This document shows positions 7,496-15,089 of a DNA stretch of 33,580 nucleotides, piece after piece. The notes below the pieces were generated by a model. It searched no databases, had not been told where the DNA came from, and was given only the letters and a program-made list of their open reading frames with translations. Numbering within the stretch: position 1 is the first letter of the stretch; every line of letters begins with the position of its first letter. The stretch covers positions 1 to 33,580 of the forward strand of contig JAJYLC010000002.1 of NCBI GenBank assembly GCA_021787935.1, given 5' to 3'. Made by a program: the position numbers and the translations under genes. Origin of the DNA: Chloroflexota bacterium. Its GTDB lineage: Bacteria; Chloroflexota; Dehalococcoidia; SZUA-161.

Positions 7496-9043
7496 ATGAG
7501 TTCGAAACAATTGAGGCAAAAGCTCCTTGCACTTGACAAGATGGGCCACAGGCTCCGGCAGGGAGGCAGTCTTGCCAGGATAGAGAAACACCGCGCCAGA
7601 GGGAAGCTCACAGCGCGCGAGAGGATAGGTAAGCTTCTCGACCCCGGCACTTTTCAGGAGCTCGACCTCTGGGGCACGCCGATGGCTACAGGGACCCTTA
7701 CCGACTATAAAAAGGGCCCGGCGGACGGCGTTGCTGTGGGGTACGGTGAGGTAAACGGCCGCCCTATCTATGTCTGGTCACAGGATTTTACCGTCTTCGG
7801 GGGCACAGTAGCCACGGTCCATGCCCGTAAGATAACTATGGTGATAGAGAAGGCCATACAGGCCAGAGTTCCCATAGTGGGCATTATTGACTCCGAAGGG
7901 CCTCGAATCGAAGATACTATTCAATACTACCGTTTTTACTCCCCCGAATCTATGGTCTACTTCCAGACCATGGCCTCGGGTGTAATCCCTCAAATCTCTC
8001 TGATTATGGGGCCATGCTTCGGCGAGATGGCTATTTCCGCCTCGCTGGCTGATTTCGTCTTCATGGTAAAAAATACCAGCTACATGCATATAGCACCGCC
8101 TCCTGAGGGCAAGACGGCTGAGAAAGTAGGCGAAGCGCTGGCGCATACACAGGACACAGGCTGCTGCGACGTTCTGGCTGAATACGATGAAGACTGCCTC
8201 CAAATGTGTCGCGAACTGTTGAGCTTCCTCCCATCGAATAATAAAGAGAAGCCGCCGATAGTAGACACCGGAGACAACCCCAATCGCAGGGAGGAGGAGC
8301 TTCTGGAGATAGTGCCCTTCAATATGAAGAAGGCATTCGACATGCGCCGGATAATCTCCCTAGTTGTAGATAATGGTAAGCTCTTCGAGATAAAGCAGCA
8401 GTGGGCAACCAATCTGATAACCGGGTTTGCCCGCCTAGGCGGGCAAACCGCAGGCATTATAGCCAATAACCCGCAGTCCCTGGGCGGCTCCCTGACCCTT
8501 GACGCAGCGGACAAGATGGCGCGCTTCGTCAGGTTCTGCGACGCCTTCAATATACCACTCATCTGGCTGGCGGACACTCCCGCCTTTATGCCAGCAGTTG
8601 AAGAGGAGACCAGGGGACTGATACGGCACGGCTGCAAAGTGGTGTTCTCCAACACTGAGGCTTCGGTGCCTCAGATAACCATTGCCATACGCAAGCTTTA
8701 CGGAGGAGGTGGAGTCGCCATGCCCGGCACAACACTGGGAGGCGATCTCGATATAGCCTGGCCTTCTGTAGAGCGCGGCTTGATGGGTGCAGAAGCAGCG
8801 GCCGCCATAATATACAAGAGAGAGCTGAGAGCCCTTAAAGAAAAAGACGAAGCCGCATTAAAAGCGAGGCACGCCCAGCTTGTCTCCGAGATGCAGCGTA
8901 AACTGAGGGGACTGGAGCGCGAGTGGGGGCAAGAGTTCATCGACCCCCGCGACACCCGTCGCTTCCTCATCGAAGCCCTAAAGGTCTTTGCTGAAAGATT
9001 GGAAAAACGCCCCCGCCGCAAGCACGAGAACATCCGCTTGTAA
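7496..9043 (+). CDS. Acyl-CoA carboxylase carboxyltransferase subunit (PccB/MmdA-like), paralogue 1
   Basis: Carboxyltransferase of 515 aa with two crotonase-like halves, the normal size for propionyl-CoA carboxylase beta or methylmalonyl-CoA decarboxylase alpha. Seen: GKLTARERIGKLLDPGTFQELD at the N-terminus, GPADGVAVGYGEVNGRPIYVWSQDFTVFGG, and the C-terminal GREWGQEFIDPRDTR-type ending. Key motifs deviate from consensus: IIDSEGPRIED replaces DSGGARIQE, and MGPCFGEMAISAS (residues 171-182) replaces GPCAGGAVYSPA, so the first oxyanion hole lacks the usual Gly-Gly. It is strongly similar along its whole length to the 21270-22814 product, including the same KHENIRL terminus. It diverges from the biotin carrier and biotin carboxylase genes, its likely partners. 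The substrate is unknown. Confidence 0.92.
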   Translation: MSSKQLRQKLLALDKMGHRLRQGGSLARIEKHRARGKLTARERIGKLLDPGTFQELDLWGTPMATGTLTDYKKGPADGVAVGYGEVNGRPIYVWSQDFTVFGGTVATVHARKITMVIEKAIQARVPIVGIIDSEGPRIEDTIQYYRFYSPESMVYFQTMASGVIPQISLIMGPCFGEMAISASLADFVFMVKNTSYMHIAPPPEGKTAEKVGEALAHTQDTGCCDVLAEYDEDCLQMCRELLSFLPSNNKEKPPIVDTGDNPNRREEELLEIVPFNMKKAFDMRRIISLVVDNGKLFEIKQQWATNLITGFARLGGQTAGIIANNPQSLGGSLTLDAADKMARFVRFCDAFNIPLIWLADTPAFMPAVEEETRGLIRHGCKVVFSNTEASVPQITIAIRKLYGGGGVAMPGTTLGGDLDIAWPSVERGLMGAEAAAAIIYKRELRALKEKDEAALKARHAQLVSEMQRKLRGLEREWGQEFIDPRDTRRFLIEALKVFAERLEKRPRRKHENIRL

Positions 9044-9074
9044 TTACTCAAGCGCAAGTCTCTGTACCTATTTA

Positions 9075-9102
9075 CCCCCTTTTCTAAAGGGGGGCTTTGT
9101 TT
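9075..9102 (+). terminator. Hairpin terminator after the 7496 carboxyltransferase
   Basis: CCCCCTTT and AAAGGGGG pair around a TCT loop, followed by a T-rich stretch (GGCTTTGTTT). It lies 31 bases after the stop codon. The T-run is interrupted, so strength is uncertain. Confidence 0.55.
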
Positions 9103-9391
9103 CCAAAGCTTCCAAAACCAGCCGAGATAACTAAAATGACATATGCTGGCATATCAGCAAGCTCGTGAGCGAAAGTATAACTATAGTCATAGCATGTGTC
9201 AATCGCACAAGACAAAACAGAGAAAGTGTGGTATTATATCCCTGCTCGCAATTTGTTGGAGGAAGGAGAAATGCCACGTTGAGATTGCGATAAATCCGAA
9301 ATGGGAATCTGACGATAACATTGGTTATCTCAAAAGAGTGGATACCAGCGAAAACAAGGAAGGTATTATTTAAGGTAATCCGCGTATCTGA
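9103..9391. other. Intergenic stretch with no convincing gene
   Basis: The ORF track lists a 76-aa plus-strand and a 99-aa minus-strand frame here, but neither has a family signature or a good ribosome site at its start. A weak promoter-like pair (AAGACA, 17 bases, TATTAT at 9209-9237) could drive the island at 9430. A strong purine-rich ribosome site at 9257-9269 is followed by an ORF of only three codons (ATG CCA CGT TGA), which could be a remnant of a lost gene or a regulatory mini-ORF. Confidence 0.4.
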
Positions 9392-9429
9392 ATGACTTTT
9401 GGAGGCAAAATAAAAGGAGGATTTTGGCA

Positions 9430-9897
9430 ATGAAGATAGAACATCAAGAAATACTCTCAGCCTTTCAACAATTCAAAGAAGTGCGCGAAGTATTCGCAAA
9501 GTATGAAGGCAAGTGGTTCAGTGGTAATGACAATCATATAGGCGACATCGGAGAGTATTGGGCAATGCGCTACTTTGAAGATAGAAATCCCAAGATAGCG
9601 CCTAGCCGAACTTCTAACTACGATATTGAATTGGGTGATGGGACTCGACTATCAGTAAAAACAATGTCGGAATGGAATAAGAGGGGACAAGGAGGCCCAG
9701 TAAAAGGCATAGATAGCGCGTTTTGGAATTACTTGGTTGCAGTCAAACTTGATAATGACCTTAACGTTGAAAAATTTTGTATTGTACCCCATGAGCAAGT
9801 AAAGAAGAGGGGGATTAAGGAAAGGAAACCTTTCAGATGGTGGTCTTGGTTAGATGAATTTTCAAAGCCGTTTAGTATCGCACAAGGTGATGCTTAA
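9430..9897 (+). CDS. Hypothetical protein with a PD-(D/E)XK nuclease-like pattern
   Basis: A 155-aa soluble protein. I see an arrangement like the restriction-endonuclease fold: a helix with GDIGEYWAMRYF, then NYDIEL (candidate Asp), then RLSVKTM (candidate xxK), spaced as in PD-(D/E)XK enzymes. The C-terminus is basic and tryptophan-rich (KERKPFRWWSWLDEF). The track starts at a TTG (9424), but AGGAGG at 9415-9420 fits the ATG at 9430 better, at nine bases' spacing. A 13-codon ORF just upstream ends in an ATGA overlap with this ATG, hinting at coupled translation. Base composition is more AT-rich than neighbours, suggesting transfer. A defence or DNA-repair role is possible but not shown. Confidence 0.7.
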   Translation: MKIEHQEILSAFQQFKEVREVFAKYEGKWFSGNDNHIGDIGEYWAMRYFEDRNPKIAPSRTSNYDIELGDGTRLSVKTMSEWNKRGQGGPVKGIDSAFWNYLVAVKLDNDLNVEKFCIVPHEQVKKRGIKERKPFRWWSWLDEFSKPFSIAQGDA

Positions 9898-9944
9898 TGA
9901 CTTTTGGAGCAGAAAGGCCAGTTGTTCATTAAAGGAGGGGGGCA

Positions 9945-10220
9945 ATGGCAGGGACAAGGATAAGGAAAGTAGGCACACAGAAAGAATTTGATAGTGTGGT
10001 TGATGATTACATTACTCAGGGATATCATATTATGAGCCAAGGAGAGAAAACTACTATGCTTCGGAAGAATTCATGGGGTAGTGGTGCGGGTCACTTATTC
10101 ACAGCACTGCTTACCATTTGGTGGACTCTCGGCATAGGTAATGCAATCTATGCAATCGCCAGCCATTTTATGGCGGAAAAGGTGCTAGTGAGAATAAGCA
10201 CTGAGGCAGAGGCAAAATAG
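9945..10220 (+). CDS. Small hypothetical membrane protein
   Basis: A 91-aa protein not recognised as a named family. The first ~50 residues are soluble and basic (TRIRKVGTQKEFDSVVDDYITQGYHI). One long hydrophobic stretch follows, HLFTALLTIWWTLGIGNAIYAIASHFMA, enough for one long or two short membrane passes. The tail is charged. GGAGGGGGGC precedes the ATG. It follows the nuclease-like gene by 47 bases, and both share the upstream leader motif AATGACTTTTGGAG, so they probably form one unit. Function unknown. Confidence 0.65.
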   Translation: MAGTRIRKVGTQKEFDSVVDDYITQGYHIMSQGEKTTMLRKNSWGSGAGHLFTALLTIWWTLGIGNAIYAIASHFMAEKVLVRISTEAEAK

Positions 10221-10295
10221 AGCAGAAAATTACGATTGGTGACTTCTGGGAAAAGAAGCACTTGAGGAGCAAAGCCTTAAAGGGAGCAAGGGGGA

Positions 10296-11102
10296 TTAGC
10301 GCCCCCGAGGTAAAACACTCCAGTTCCTTCTGGACTCATCCGCCGCCAGAACAGCCGCTCCCACAGCCCCAATAACATCGGGTTCTACGGGAAACTTTAC
10401 GAATTCTGTCTCTAGTTCCCTTTCGAGATATTTGAACACACCTTCGTTCTTCGCCATCCCGCCCGTCATGGCGATATCATTCCTGGGCCCCAATCCCCGT
10501 ACCAATTGAAGGATATAGCGCGCCGCGCTTTCATTTATTCCGGCGGCGATGTCAGCCCGGTTTCTTCCCTCCAGGACCAGGCGCTTGATATCGATTTGAG
10601 TCAGGATGCAGCAGAGCTTGTTCAAGACAATAGGGTCCCGTGCCTCTTGAGATAGCGGTCCCAGCCGGGAAACATCGACACCCAGGCTCTCCGCCATCAT
10701 CTCGAGTGCCCTGCCTGTGCCGGCGGCGCACTTCACGTTCATACGGAAGTCAACCAACGTTCCGTGCTTATCAACGCGCAGCGCTTTGCAGTCCTGACCA
10801 CCGCCATCGATGATTGTCCGGACGCTAGGTACCAGCCAGTTCGCGCCTCGCCCGTGGCACGATATCTCGCTCATATTGCTGTGGGCAAACGGTATCAGGC
10901 TGCGCCCGTAACCGGTGCTCACGCAAAAGTCGATTTGCTCATAGGAAAGGCCAAGCCTAGCCAGCAGCCTGTCCATAACATCGAAGGCGGACTGAACAGC
11001 CTTTGCCCTCGACCGTACCACCGCGGTTCCGAGGAGGACATCATCCTTTATGACTGCGGCTTTTGTGGTCAGAGCTCCCACATCGCATCCGGCGGTGAGC
11101 AT
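10296..11102 (-). CDS. BadF/BadG/HgdC-family ATPase (2-hydroxyacyl-CoA dehydratase or benzoyl-CoA reductase activator), subunit with canonical motifs
   Basis: ASKHA-fold iron-sulfur ATPase of 268 aa, close to HgdC length. It carries the N-terminal phosphate loop GCDVGALTTKAAV, the STGYGR segment, the second phosphate loop IIDGGGQDCKAL (~97-107), and the cluster-binding cysteine in VKCAAGTGR (C125), with a second at NKLCCIL (C164/C165). In the family, a [4Fe-4S] cluster is held at the dimer interface and ATP hydrolysis drives an electron into the dehydratase or reductase. Its ATG lies one base after the stop codon of the 11104-11943 gene, so the two are translationally linked. The dehydratase at 25-27 kb is a plausible partner, but this is inference. 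Confidence 0.92.
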   Translation of the reverse strand: MLTAGCDVGALTTKAAVIKDDVLLGTAVVRSRAKAVQSAFDVMDRLLARLGLSYEQIDFCVSTGYGRSLIPFAHSNMSEISCHGRGANWLVPSVRTIIDGGGQDCKALRVDKHGTLVDFRMNVKCAAGTGRALEMMAESLGVDVSRLGPLSQEARDPIVLNKLCCILTQIDIKRLVLEGRNRADIAAGINESAARYILQLVRGLGPRNDIAMTGGMAKNEGVFKYLERELETEFVKFPVEPDVIGAVGAAVLAADESRRNWSVLPRGR

Positions 11103-11103
11103 A

Positions 11104-11943
11104 TTATTGGCCCCTCCGTCCGTAGAAGCGCTCGGCTAAAATCATACTGATTGTCTCTATACTAAGGTCGCGGCTCTCCCTGGCGACAAGCGCAGCCCCA
11201 TAAGCCTCGAGGAGCTGGGGGTCAAAGCCGTTAAGGCTGGCCAGCCTCAACCCGAGCTTTTCCTCGAGGTCCCCCACCACGATGCTGTTCTTGGCGACTC
11301 CACCCACCAGGGCCACCTCCTCAATAACATCTATCCTTCTGACAAGTCCGACTATCCTGTCAGCGACAGCGGAAGCAACCCCAGCAAAGATGTCGAATTT
11401 ATCACAGCCTTCGTTTATCAGGGAGATTACCTCGCTCTCGGCAAACACGACACACTGACTGGCTATGGGAAGAGGGTTCTTTGAGCTGAGCGAAGCCTGA
11501 ATCAGCTTATCGAGCGGCATCTCCAGAGCATTGGCTATTACTTCGATAAACATCCCCAGCCCGGCAACGCATATATCGGTAACGGCAGCCTCTCCTACTA
11601 CCCCCTGCGTGTCAATACTAAAAGCCTCGGTGCACTGGCCGCCGATGTCGATTATGGTTCGTACCCGGGGATTGAACTGCCTCACAGCCCGGCTCAGACA
11701 TACTGTCTCAGGTACGACCCCTTCCGAATAAGGTACAGCCTTACCTCCGATTCCGGTAGACAGGCAGCGGTCTATCTTTTTGCCCGAGAGCCCTGCCTTA
11801 GCCAGGGCATTTGCCATAGCGTCAACTGCTGCCTGAGGGGTGGGGCTTTTGTAGGGTATTATGTCGAAGGCGAGGCTGCCATTGTCAGTGACAATGGCAG
11901 CCTTCGCCGCAGAAACCCCTAAATCACACCCGGCGTATATCAA
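11104..11943 (-). CDS. BadF/BadG/HgdC-family ATPase, divergent partner subunit
   Basis: A 279-aa paralogue of the adjacent activator. It keeps the fold and both candidate cluster cysteines at the same positions (C125 in TDICVAGLG, C164 in SQCVVFAES) and the N-terminal loop GCDLGVSAAKAAIV. It has lost consensus residues in the nucleotide loops: GGQCTEAFS in place of GGQDxKA, and AGLGMF in place of AGTGRF. The pair may therefore be an unequal heterodimer, as with BcrA/BcrD of benzoyl-CoA reductase, with this subunit a weaker or inactive ATPase. It is fourth in the five-gene minus-strand operon, 37 bases after the lipocalin-like gene. Confidence 0.88.
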   Translation of the reverse strand: MIYAGCDLGVSAAKAAIVTDNGSLAFDIIPYKSPTPQAAVDAMANALAKAGLSGKKIDRCLSTGIGGKAVPYSEGVVPETVCLSRAVRQFNPRVRTIIDIGGQCTEAFSIDTQGVVGEAAVTDICVAGLGMFIEVIANALEMPLDKLIQASLSSKNPLPIASQCVVFAESEVISLINEGCDKFDIFAGVASAVADRIVGLVRRIDVIEEVALVGGVAKNSIVVGDLEEKLGLRLASLNGFDPQLLEAYGAALVARESRDLSIETISMILAERFYGRRGQ

Positions 11944-11980
11944 ATCTACTACCTTTATCCATGCCTTTCCAGTGTATTAG

Positions 11981-13435
11981 CTAAATACGGCTGATAAAGT
12001 CGCGGCACAAATCGGACAGGCTCGCCGCAGGCGCTCCGGTCATTTCCACCTTGATGTTCTGTGAAATAAACGCTAAATCGGCGTTTAACAGTTCTTTCGC
12101 CCTTGATTTGTCCCCTACCTGGACAGCGGTAAGGATTTCTTCCAGGTCGTTGTTCAGCTTTCGCTGAATAGCAGCACGGTTTCCGATAAAGGCTTGATCG
12201 GGGAGATTCTTGAAAGTATTGCGCATCATCTCTATGAATTCGTGCTCCTGGTGATACAGCTTGGTGCCCTCCAGAAAGCCGGTACCGTAGACCTCTTTGC
12301 CGCGCGCCTTTCCGGTTATCTCTACCGGGCCGAAGAAATATTCCACAAAAACAGCCTGCGTGTTGTCCTCCAGGACCGGCGTTATGACAAGATCAGCGTC
12401 CCACTCGGGAACAGTTAGCCTGACCGCATGAGGAATATAGCTGTTTTTGGGAGCCGTGCGGAATATAGGCCCCGCTTCCTTGGGCCACACTCGATTCTGA
12501 TAATAGCTTATGGGCTCGAAGGTGTAGCTGTTTGTCGTTGCCATAGTATTATCTTCGAAGAGAGCGAAGATGCCGGAGAAAGGCAGGAGGCGGTTATACC
12601 TCAGCGTATCATACTGCCTCCAGAGGCCGAAATCCCAACCGTTGCTGAGGTTCCCTCCCAGATACTGATGTTTGATTCTTCTTATCGGCTTGTTCCGGCT
12701 GCCAAACTGTTTGGGCGCCCACTGCAACCCCACCTTGCCCACGCCTTCGATGTGCTCCGTCTTGCCCGCTATCTCAAGAGTGCCTTGCACCTTGACCCTG
12801 GGGCTCAGGCAGAAAGCAAAAGTATATGGCTGGCCAAACATGGTGAGCATGCCGCCGTAATCCATGCCTCCATCCAATAGAGGCGGCTTTAAAGCCTCCA
12901 GATCGACAGAAAGCTTCGTCTGCACTGCCGATTTTGGATTGCTCGAAGCTTCCAGGTGATACTCGAAAGGAACTAGATTGCCGCTGGAGTCCTTCTTCGG
13001 ATACCACTTGTCTACGCTGCCGCCCCGCGGGTGATACGTGATATCGAGATTCCCCTCTTTTACTTCAAAAGGAGGTTTATAGACAATGGGGAATGGCCTG
13101 AAATGGTATCTTCTATCAACATAGCGCTTTTTCTCCGAGATATCAGCCACATTAAGCATCCGGCAGTTGAAGCCGAAAAGCTTGCCCATGGCGTTGTAGC
13201 TGTATATGTGGACGAAGGTGTATATCTTCCCTGTTTCCTTTGACTTGACATACGCTTCGATATCCCAGGACTGAGATTCGTACCCCGGATGCCACCCTAT
13301 AGCTGAAGGTAACGTAAAATTTTTCTCAGCGCCTTTGTAGGCGAAGGGGTAGTGTTTCCACGATTTGTCCTTCCAGAAAGGTAAGGATTGCATATCTCCT
13401 GTCTGCAAGATAAGGGCATCGCTTTCAGGCTTCAT
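11981..13435 (-). CDS. Lipocalin-like protein of the CrtC/AttH (hydroxyneurosporene synthase) type
   Basis: A 484-aa beta-rich soluble protein without signal peptide. It resembles the two-barrel CrtC/AttH family: an N-terminal AIGWHPGYESQSWDIEAYVKSKETGKIYTFVHIY region, a central VGLQWAPKQFG...NGWDFGLWRQYD block, and a second barrel ending in VYGTGFLEGTKLYHQ. The last ~85 residues form a separate helical tail (KLNNDLEEILTAVQVGDKSRAKELLNADL) that is not part of the barrels. AGGAGG lies five bases before the ATG. CrtC proteins hydrate carotenoids and AttH is of unknown role. Its location between a DUF6125 gene and two BadF ATPases is unusual. Assignment rests on recognised motifs only. Confidence 0.7.
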   Translation of the reverse strand: MKPESDALILQTGDMQSLPFWKDKSWKHYPFAYKGAEKNFTLPSAIGWHPGYESQSWDIEAYVKSKETGKIYTFVHIYSYNAMGKLFGFNCRMLNVADISEKKRYVDRRYHFRPFPIVYKPPFEVKEGNLDITYHPRGGSVDKWYPKKDSSGNLVPFEYHLEASSNPKSAVQTKLSVDLEALKPPLLDGGMDYGGMLTMFGQPYTFAFCLSPRVKVQGTLEIAGKTEHIEGVGKVGLQWAPKQFGSRNKPIRRIKHQYLGGNLSNGWDFGLWRQYDTLRYNRLLPFSGIFALFEDNTMATTNSYTFEPISYYQNRVWPKEAGPIFRTAPKNSYIPHAVRLTVPEWDADLVITPVLEDNTQAVFVEYFFGPVEITGKARGKEVYGTGFLEGTKLYHQEHEFIEMMRNTFKNLPDQAFIGNRAAIQRKLNNDLEEILTAVQVGDKSRAKELLNADLAFISQNIKVEMTGAPAASLSDLCRDFISRI

Positions 13436-13490
13436 AGTACCCTCCTTTCGAACTCAGCAGGCGTTAATCAGAATGTACCTTTTTTGTCCC

Positions 13491-14057
13491 TCACTCCTCT
13501 ATCTTGAGTTCCCACCGGCAAAAAGGCTCATTGGGGTTTTTCCGCGGGGGTCTCTCCAGCGGCGTCACTTTTATCTTCGGGTTGTGCAAAAACTTCTCCA
13601 TCACGGGTTGCTCCATCTTGTAACAAAGCTGCTGTATCTTTTCGGGGGCGAACGCTTCCAGGAACTCACACGTGATGCATTTGGTGGTAGTGGAGATAAC
13701 GTGATTGGGGCTCTTGATATCGACTTCGCCGCCGAAAAGCTCCGACTCCGTATGACCGTCTGGAGCCAGTTGAATCACCTTCAGGGAATCGAGGACAGTA
13801 TTCAGCTTGATGTTACCCAGCTCGACCCAAACGGGGATCATCCTGTCGGCCTGAATAAGCAGTGCTTGCAGAGCGCAGTCGTCAGCAGCATCGGAGCCGA
13901 ATTTCTCCGAGACTACTTGAACCCAGGCCCCCTGAATGCCCAGATAGGCACCCTGCCATGATTTTATCAGCTTGACCAGAAACTCCTTGGAAAAATCCTC
14001 CCATTTCAGGTGATGGTTGTACGGACCGCTGTAGTCTTTTAGCTCCTTTTTCGCCAT
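13491..14057 (-). CDS. DUF6125-like protein
   Basis: A 188-aa soluble protein that I recognise as resembling the DUF6125 family (opening ELKDYSGPYNHHLKWEDFSKEFLVKLIKSW). A cysteine set in the second half, KCITCEF, LCYKME and PFCRWEL (CxxC...C...C), looks like a metal or cofactor site. The family is common in anaerobes and has no established function; some relatives are annotated as L-2-amino-thiazoline-4-carboxylate hydrolase-like. AAGGAGATAC before the ATG is a good ribosome site. It lies 19 bases after the phosphorylase and 55 before the lipocalin-like gene, inside one operon. Confidence 0.7.
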   Translation of the reverse strand: MAKKELKDYSGPYNHHLKWEDFSKEFLVKLIKSWQGAYLGIQGAWVQVVSEKFGSDAADDCALQALLIQADRMIPVWVELGNIKLNTVLDSLKVIQLAPDGHTESELFGGEVDIKSPNHVISTTTKCITCEFLEAFAPEKIQQLCYKMEQPVMEKFLHNPKIKVTPLERPPRKNPNEPFCRWELKIEE

Positions 14058-14076
14058 GTATCTCCTTTCTGTGCCT

Positions 14077-14808
14077 TCAAATTTTAGTTACCAGGTCACT
14101 CACGAAAGCGGCCAGGTTTCTCTTCGCCAGCCGCGTGTTTCTGTACAGGGTAAACACGTTGAGTAAATACCAGGGATGTAGCAGGAAACAAAGCGCTGCT
14201 TCCTTCCAGAGCAATTCACCATCAGTGTTGAGAATCCGGTCGAAAGGCTGCACGCTGCTCTGTATGTTGTCCGAAACGGAGCGAACAGTTATGAAGGGAA
14301 TCCCCCGCGCTGAGGCTATTCTGGCGATCCAGTAGCTTTCCATGTCTACAATATCGGCATGGAAAGTCTCCCTCAACACATGCATCTTCTGAGCACTGGA
14401 ATTCAGTTGCAGTACCGAGACATCGCTGCCCAGTCTCCCACCGGGTCCCTGCGATGCCAGAGAAAACAGATGCTCATCTGGGGCTAAGGGTTCTAGCTCT
14501 TCCTGCTCCGACCCAGGCTGGCCATACAGCGTTGAGCAGACCACAACAGCGCCAATCTCGATCTCCGGATTCAGTGCCCCGGCAAAGCCAAGAGAGATTA
14601 TTGCTGTAACAGGATAGCGCTCCAGAGCGAACCGGGTTGCGTTCTCAGCCCTCTGCTTGCCCATCCCGGTTTGTACCAGCAGGGTGTCCTTGTTTTTGAG
14701 CTTGCCGCGGTACAGTCTGAAACCCCGTCCGGCGACCGTCTCCTCGATGACCATCTGTCTGCGCAGGTCTATTATCTCCTGCCCGAATGCACCCATGACA
14801 GCCAGCAC
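14077..14808 (-). CDS. Nucleoside phosphorylase / MTA-SAH nucleosidase-like protein
   Basis: PNP/UDP phosphorylase superfamily protein of 243 aa. Seen: N-terminal VLAVMGAFGQEI, the phosphate/ribose region TGMGKQRAENATRF and SLGFAGALNPEIEIG, and the purine-binding VDMESYWIARIASARGIPFITVRSVSD with the Met-Glu and Asp expected for nucleoside binding. It would cleave or phosphorolyse an N-glycosidic bond of a nucleoside such as methylthioadenosine. The hopanoid-associated phosphorylase HpnG is an alternative relative. The track starts at GTG 14814, but GGAGG abuts that codon, so GTG 14808, five bases further on, is the better start. It opens the five-gene operon down to 10296. Confidence 0.82.
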   Translation of the reverse strand: MLAVMGAFGQEIIDLRRQMVIEETVAGRGFRLYRGKLKNKDTLLVQTGMGKQRAENATRFALERYPVTAIISLGFAGALNPEIEIGAVVVCSTLYGQPGSEQEELEPLAPDEHLFSLASQGPGGRLGSDVSVLQLNSSAQKMHVLRETFHADIVDMESYWIARIASARGIPFITVRSVSDNIQSSVQPFDRILNTDGELLWKEAALCFLLHPWYLLNVFTLYRNTRLAKRNLAAFVSDLVTKI

Positions 14809-14838
14809 CGACACCTCCGGACGAGCAGAGCTACATGT

Positions 14839-14867
14839 CTTATGCCAGTATTACTCAGGTTTGTCAA
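14839..14867 (-). promoter_or_regulatory. sigma70-type promoter for the phosphorylase-DUF6125-lipocalin-BadF operon
   Basis: On the minus strand: TTGACA, 17-base spacer, CATAAG, about 30 bases upstream of the first start codon. The -35 box is perfect and the -10 box is moderate. Confidence 0.5.
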
Positions 14868-14978
14868 GTATACATCATGGCCAAGCACAGGTAAAATTGG
14901 GCAAAGAAGGATTCGTATTCATCGAACGCTTGGTGAAGAAACAATTATGGCACTGATGTCAGTGAGGGGAACCACATA

Positions 14979-15009
14979 ACAAGGAACCCTCTGACAGGGG
15001 GTTCCTTGT
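14979..15009. terminator. Hairpin between operons (possible terminator for the 15090-15584 genes)
   Basis: ACAAGGAACCC and GGGTTCCTTGT form an 11-bp stem around a 9-base loop. It lies downstream of the minus-strand membrane mini-protein genes. No T-run follows on either strand, so it may be a processing or attenuating hairpin rather than a true terminator. Confidence 0.45.
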
Positions 15010-15089
15010 GGCCTAAACCTAACAACCTGGGGCTCCATAGAGACGGCTGTGAAATGACCTGCAACTGTGCTGAAAGCCCGGAGCTGCAG

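Noticed and set aside
8080-8655. 191-aa minus-strand ORF
   Set aside because: Shadow of the 7496 carboxyltransferase; Ser/Arg-rich translation without motifs.
9143-9373. 76-aa plus-strand ORF (and the 99-aa ORF opposite)
   Set aside because: Cys/Lys-rich sequence without a family match and without a ribosome site at its start; possibly a decayed gene but not supportable as a CDS.
9391-10250. Integron-like cassette array
   Set aside because: The repeated 14-mer bounds two genes, but there are no attC-type inverted core sites (GTTRRRY) and no integrase in the window.
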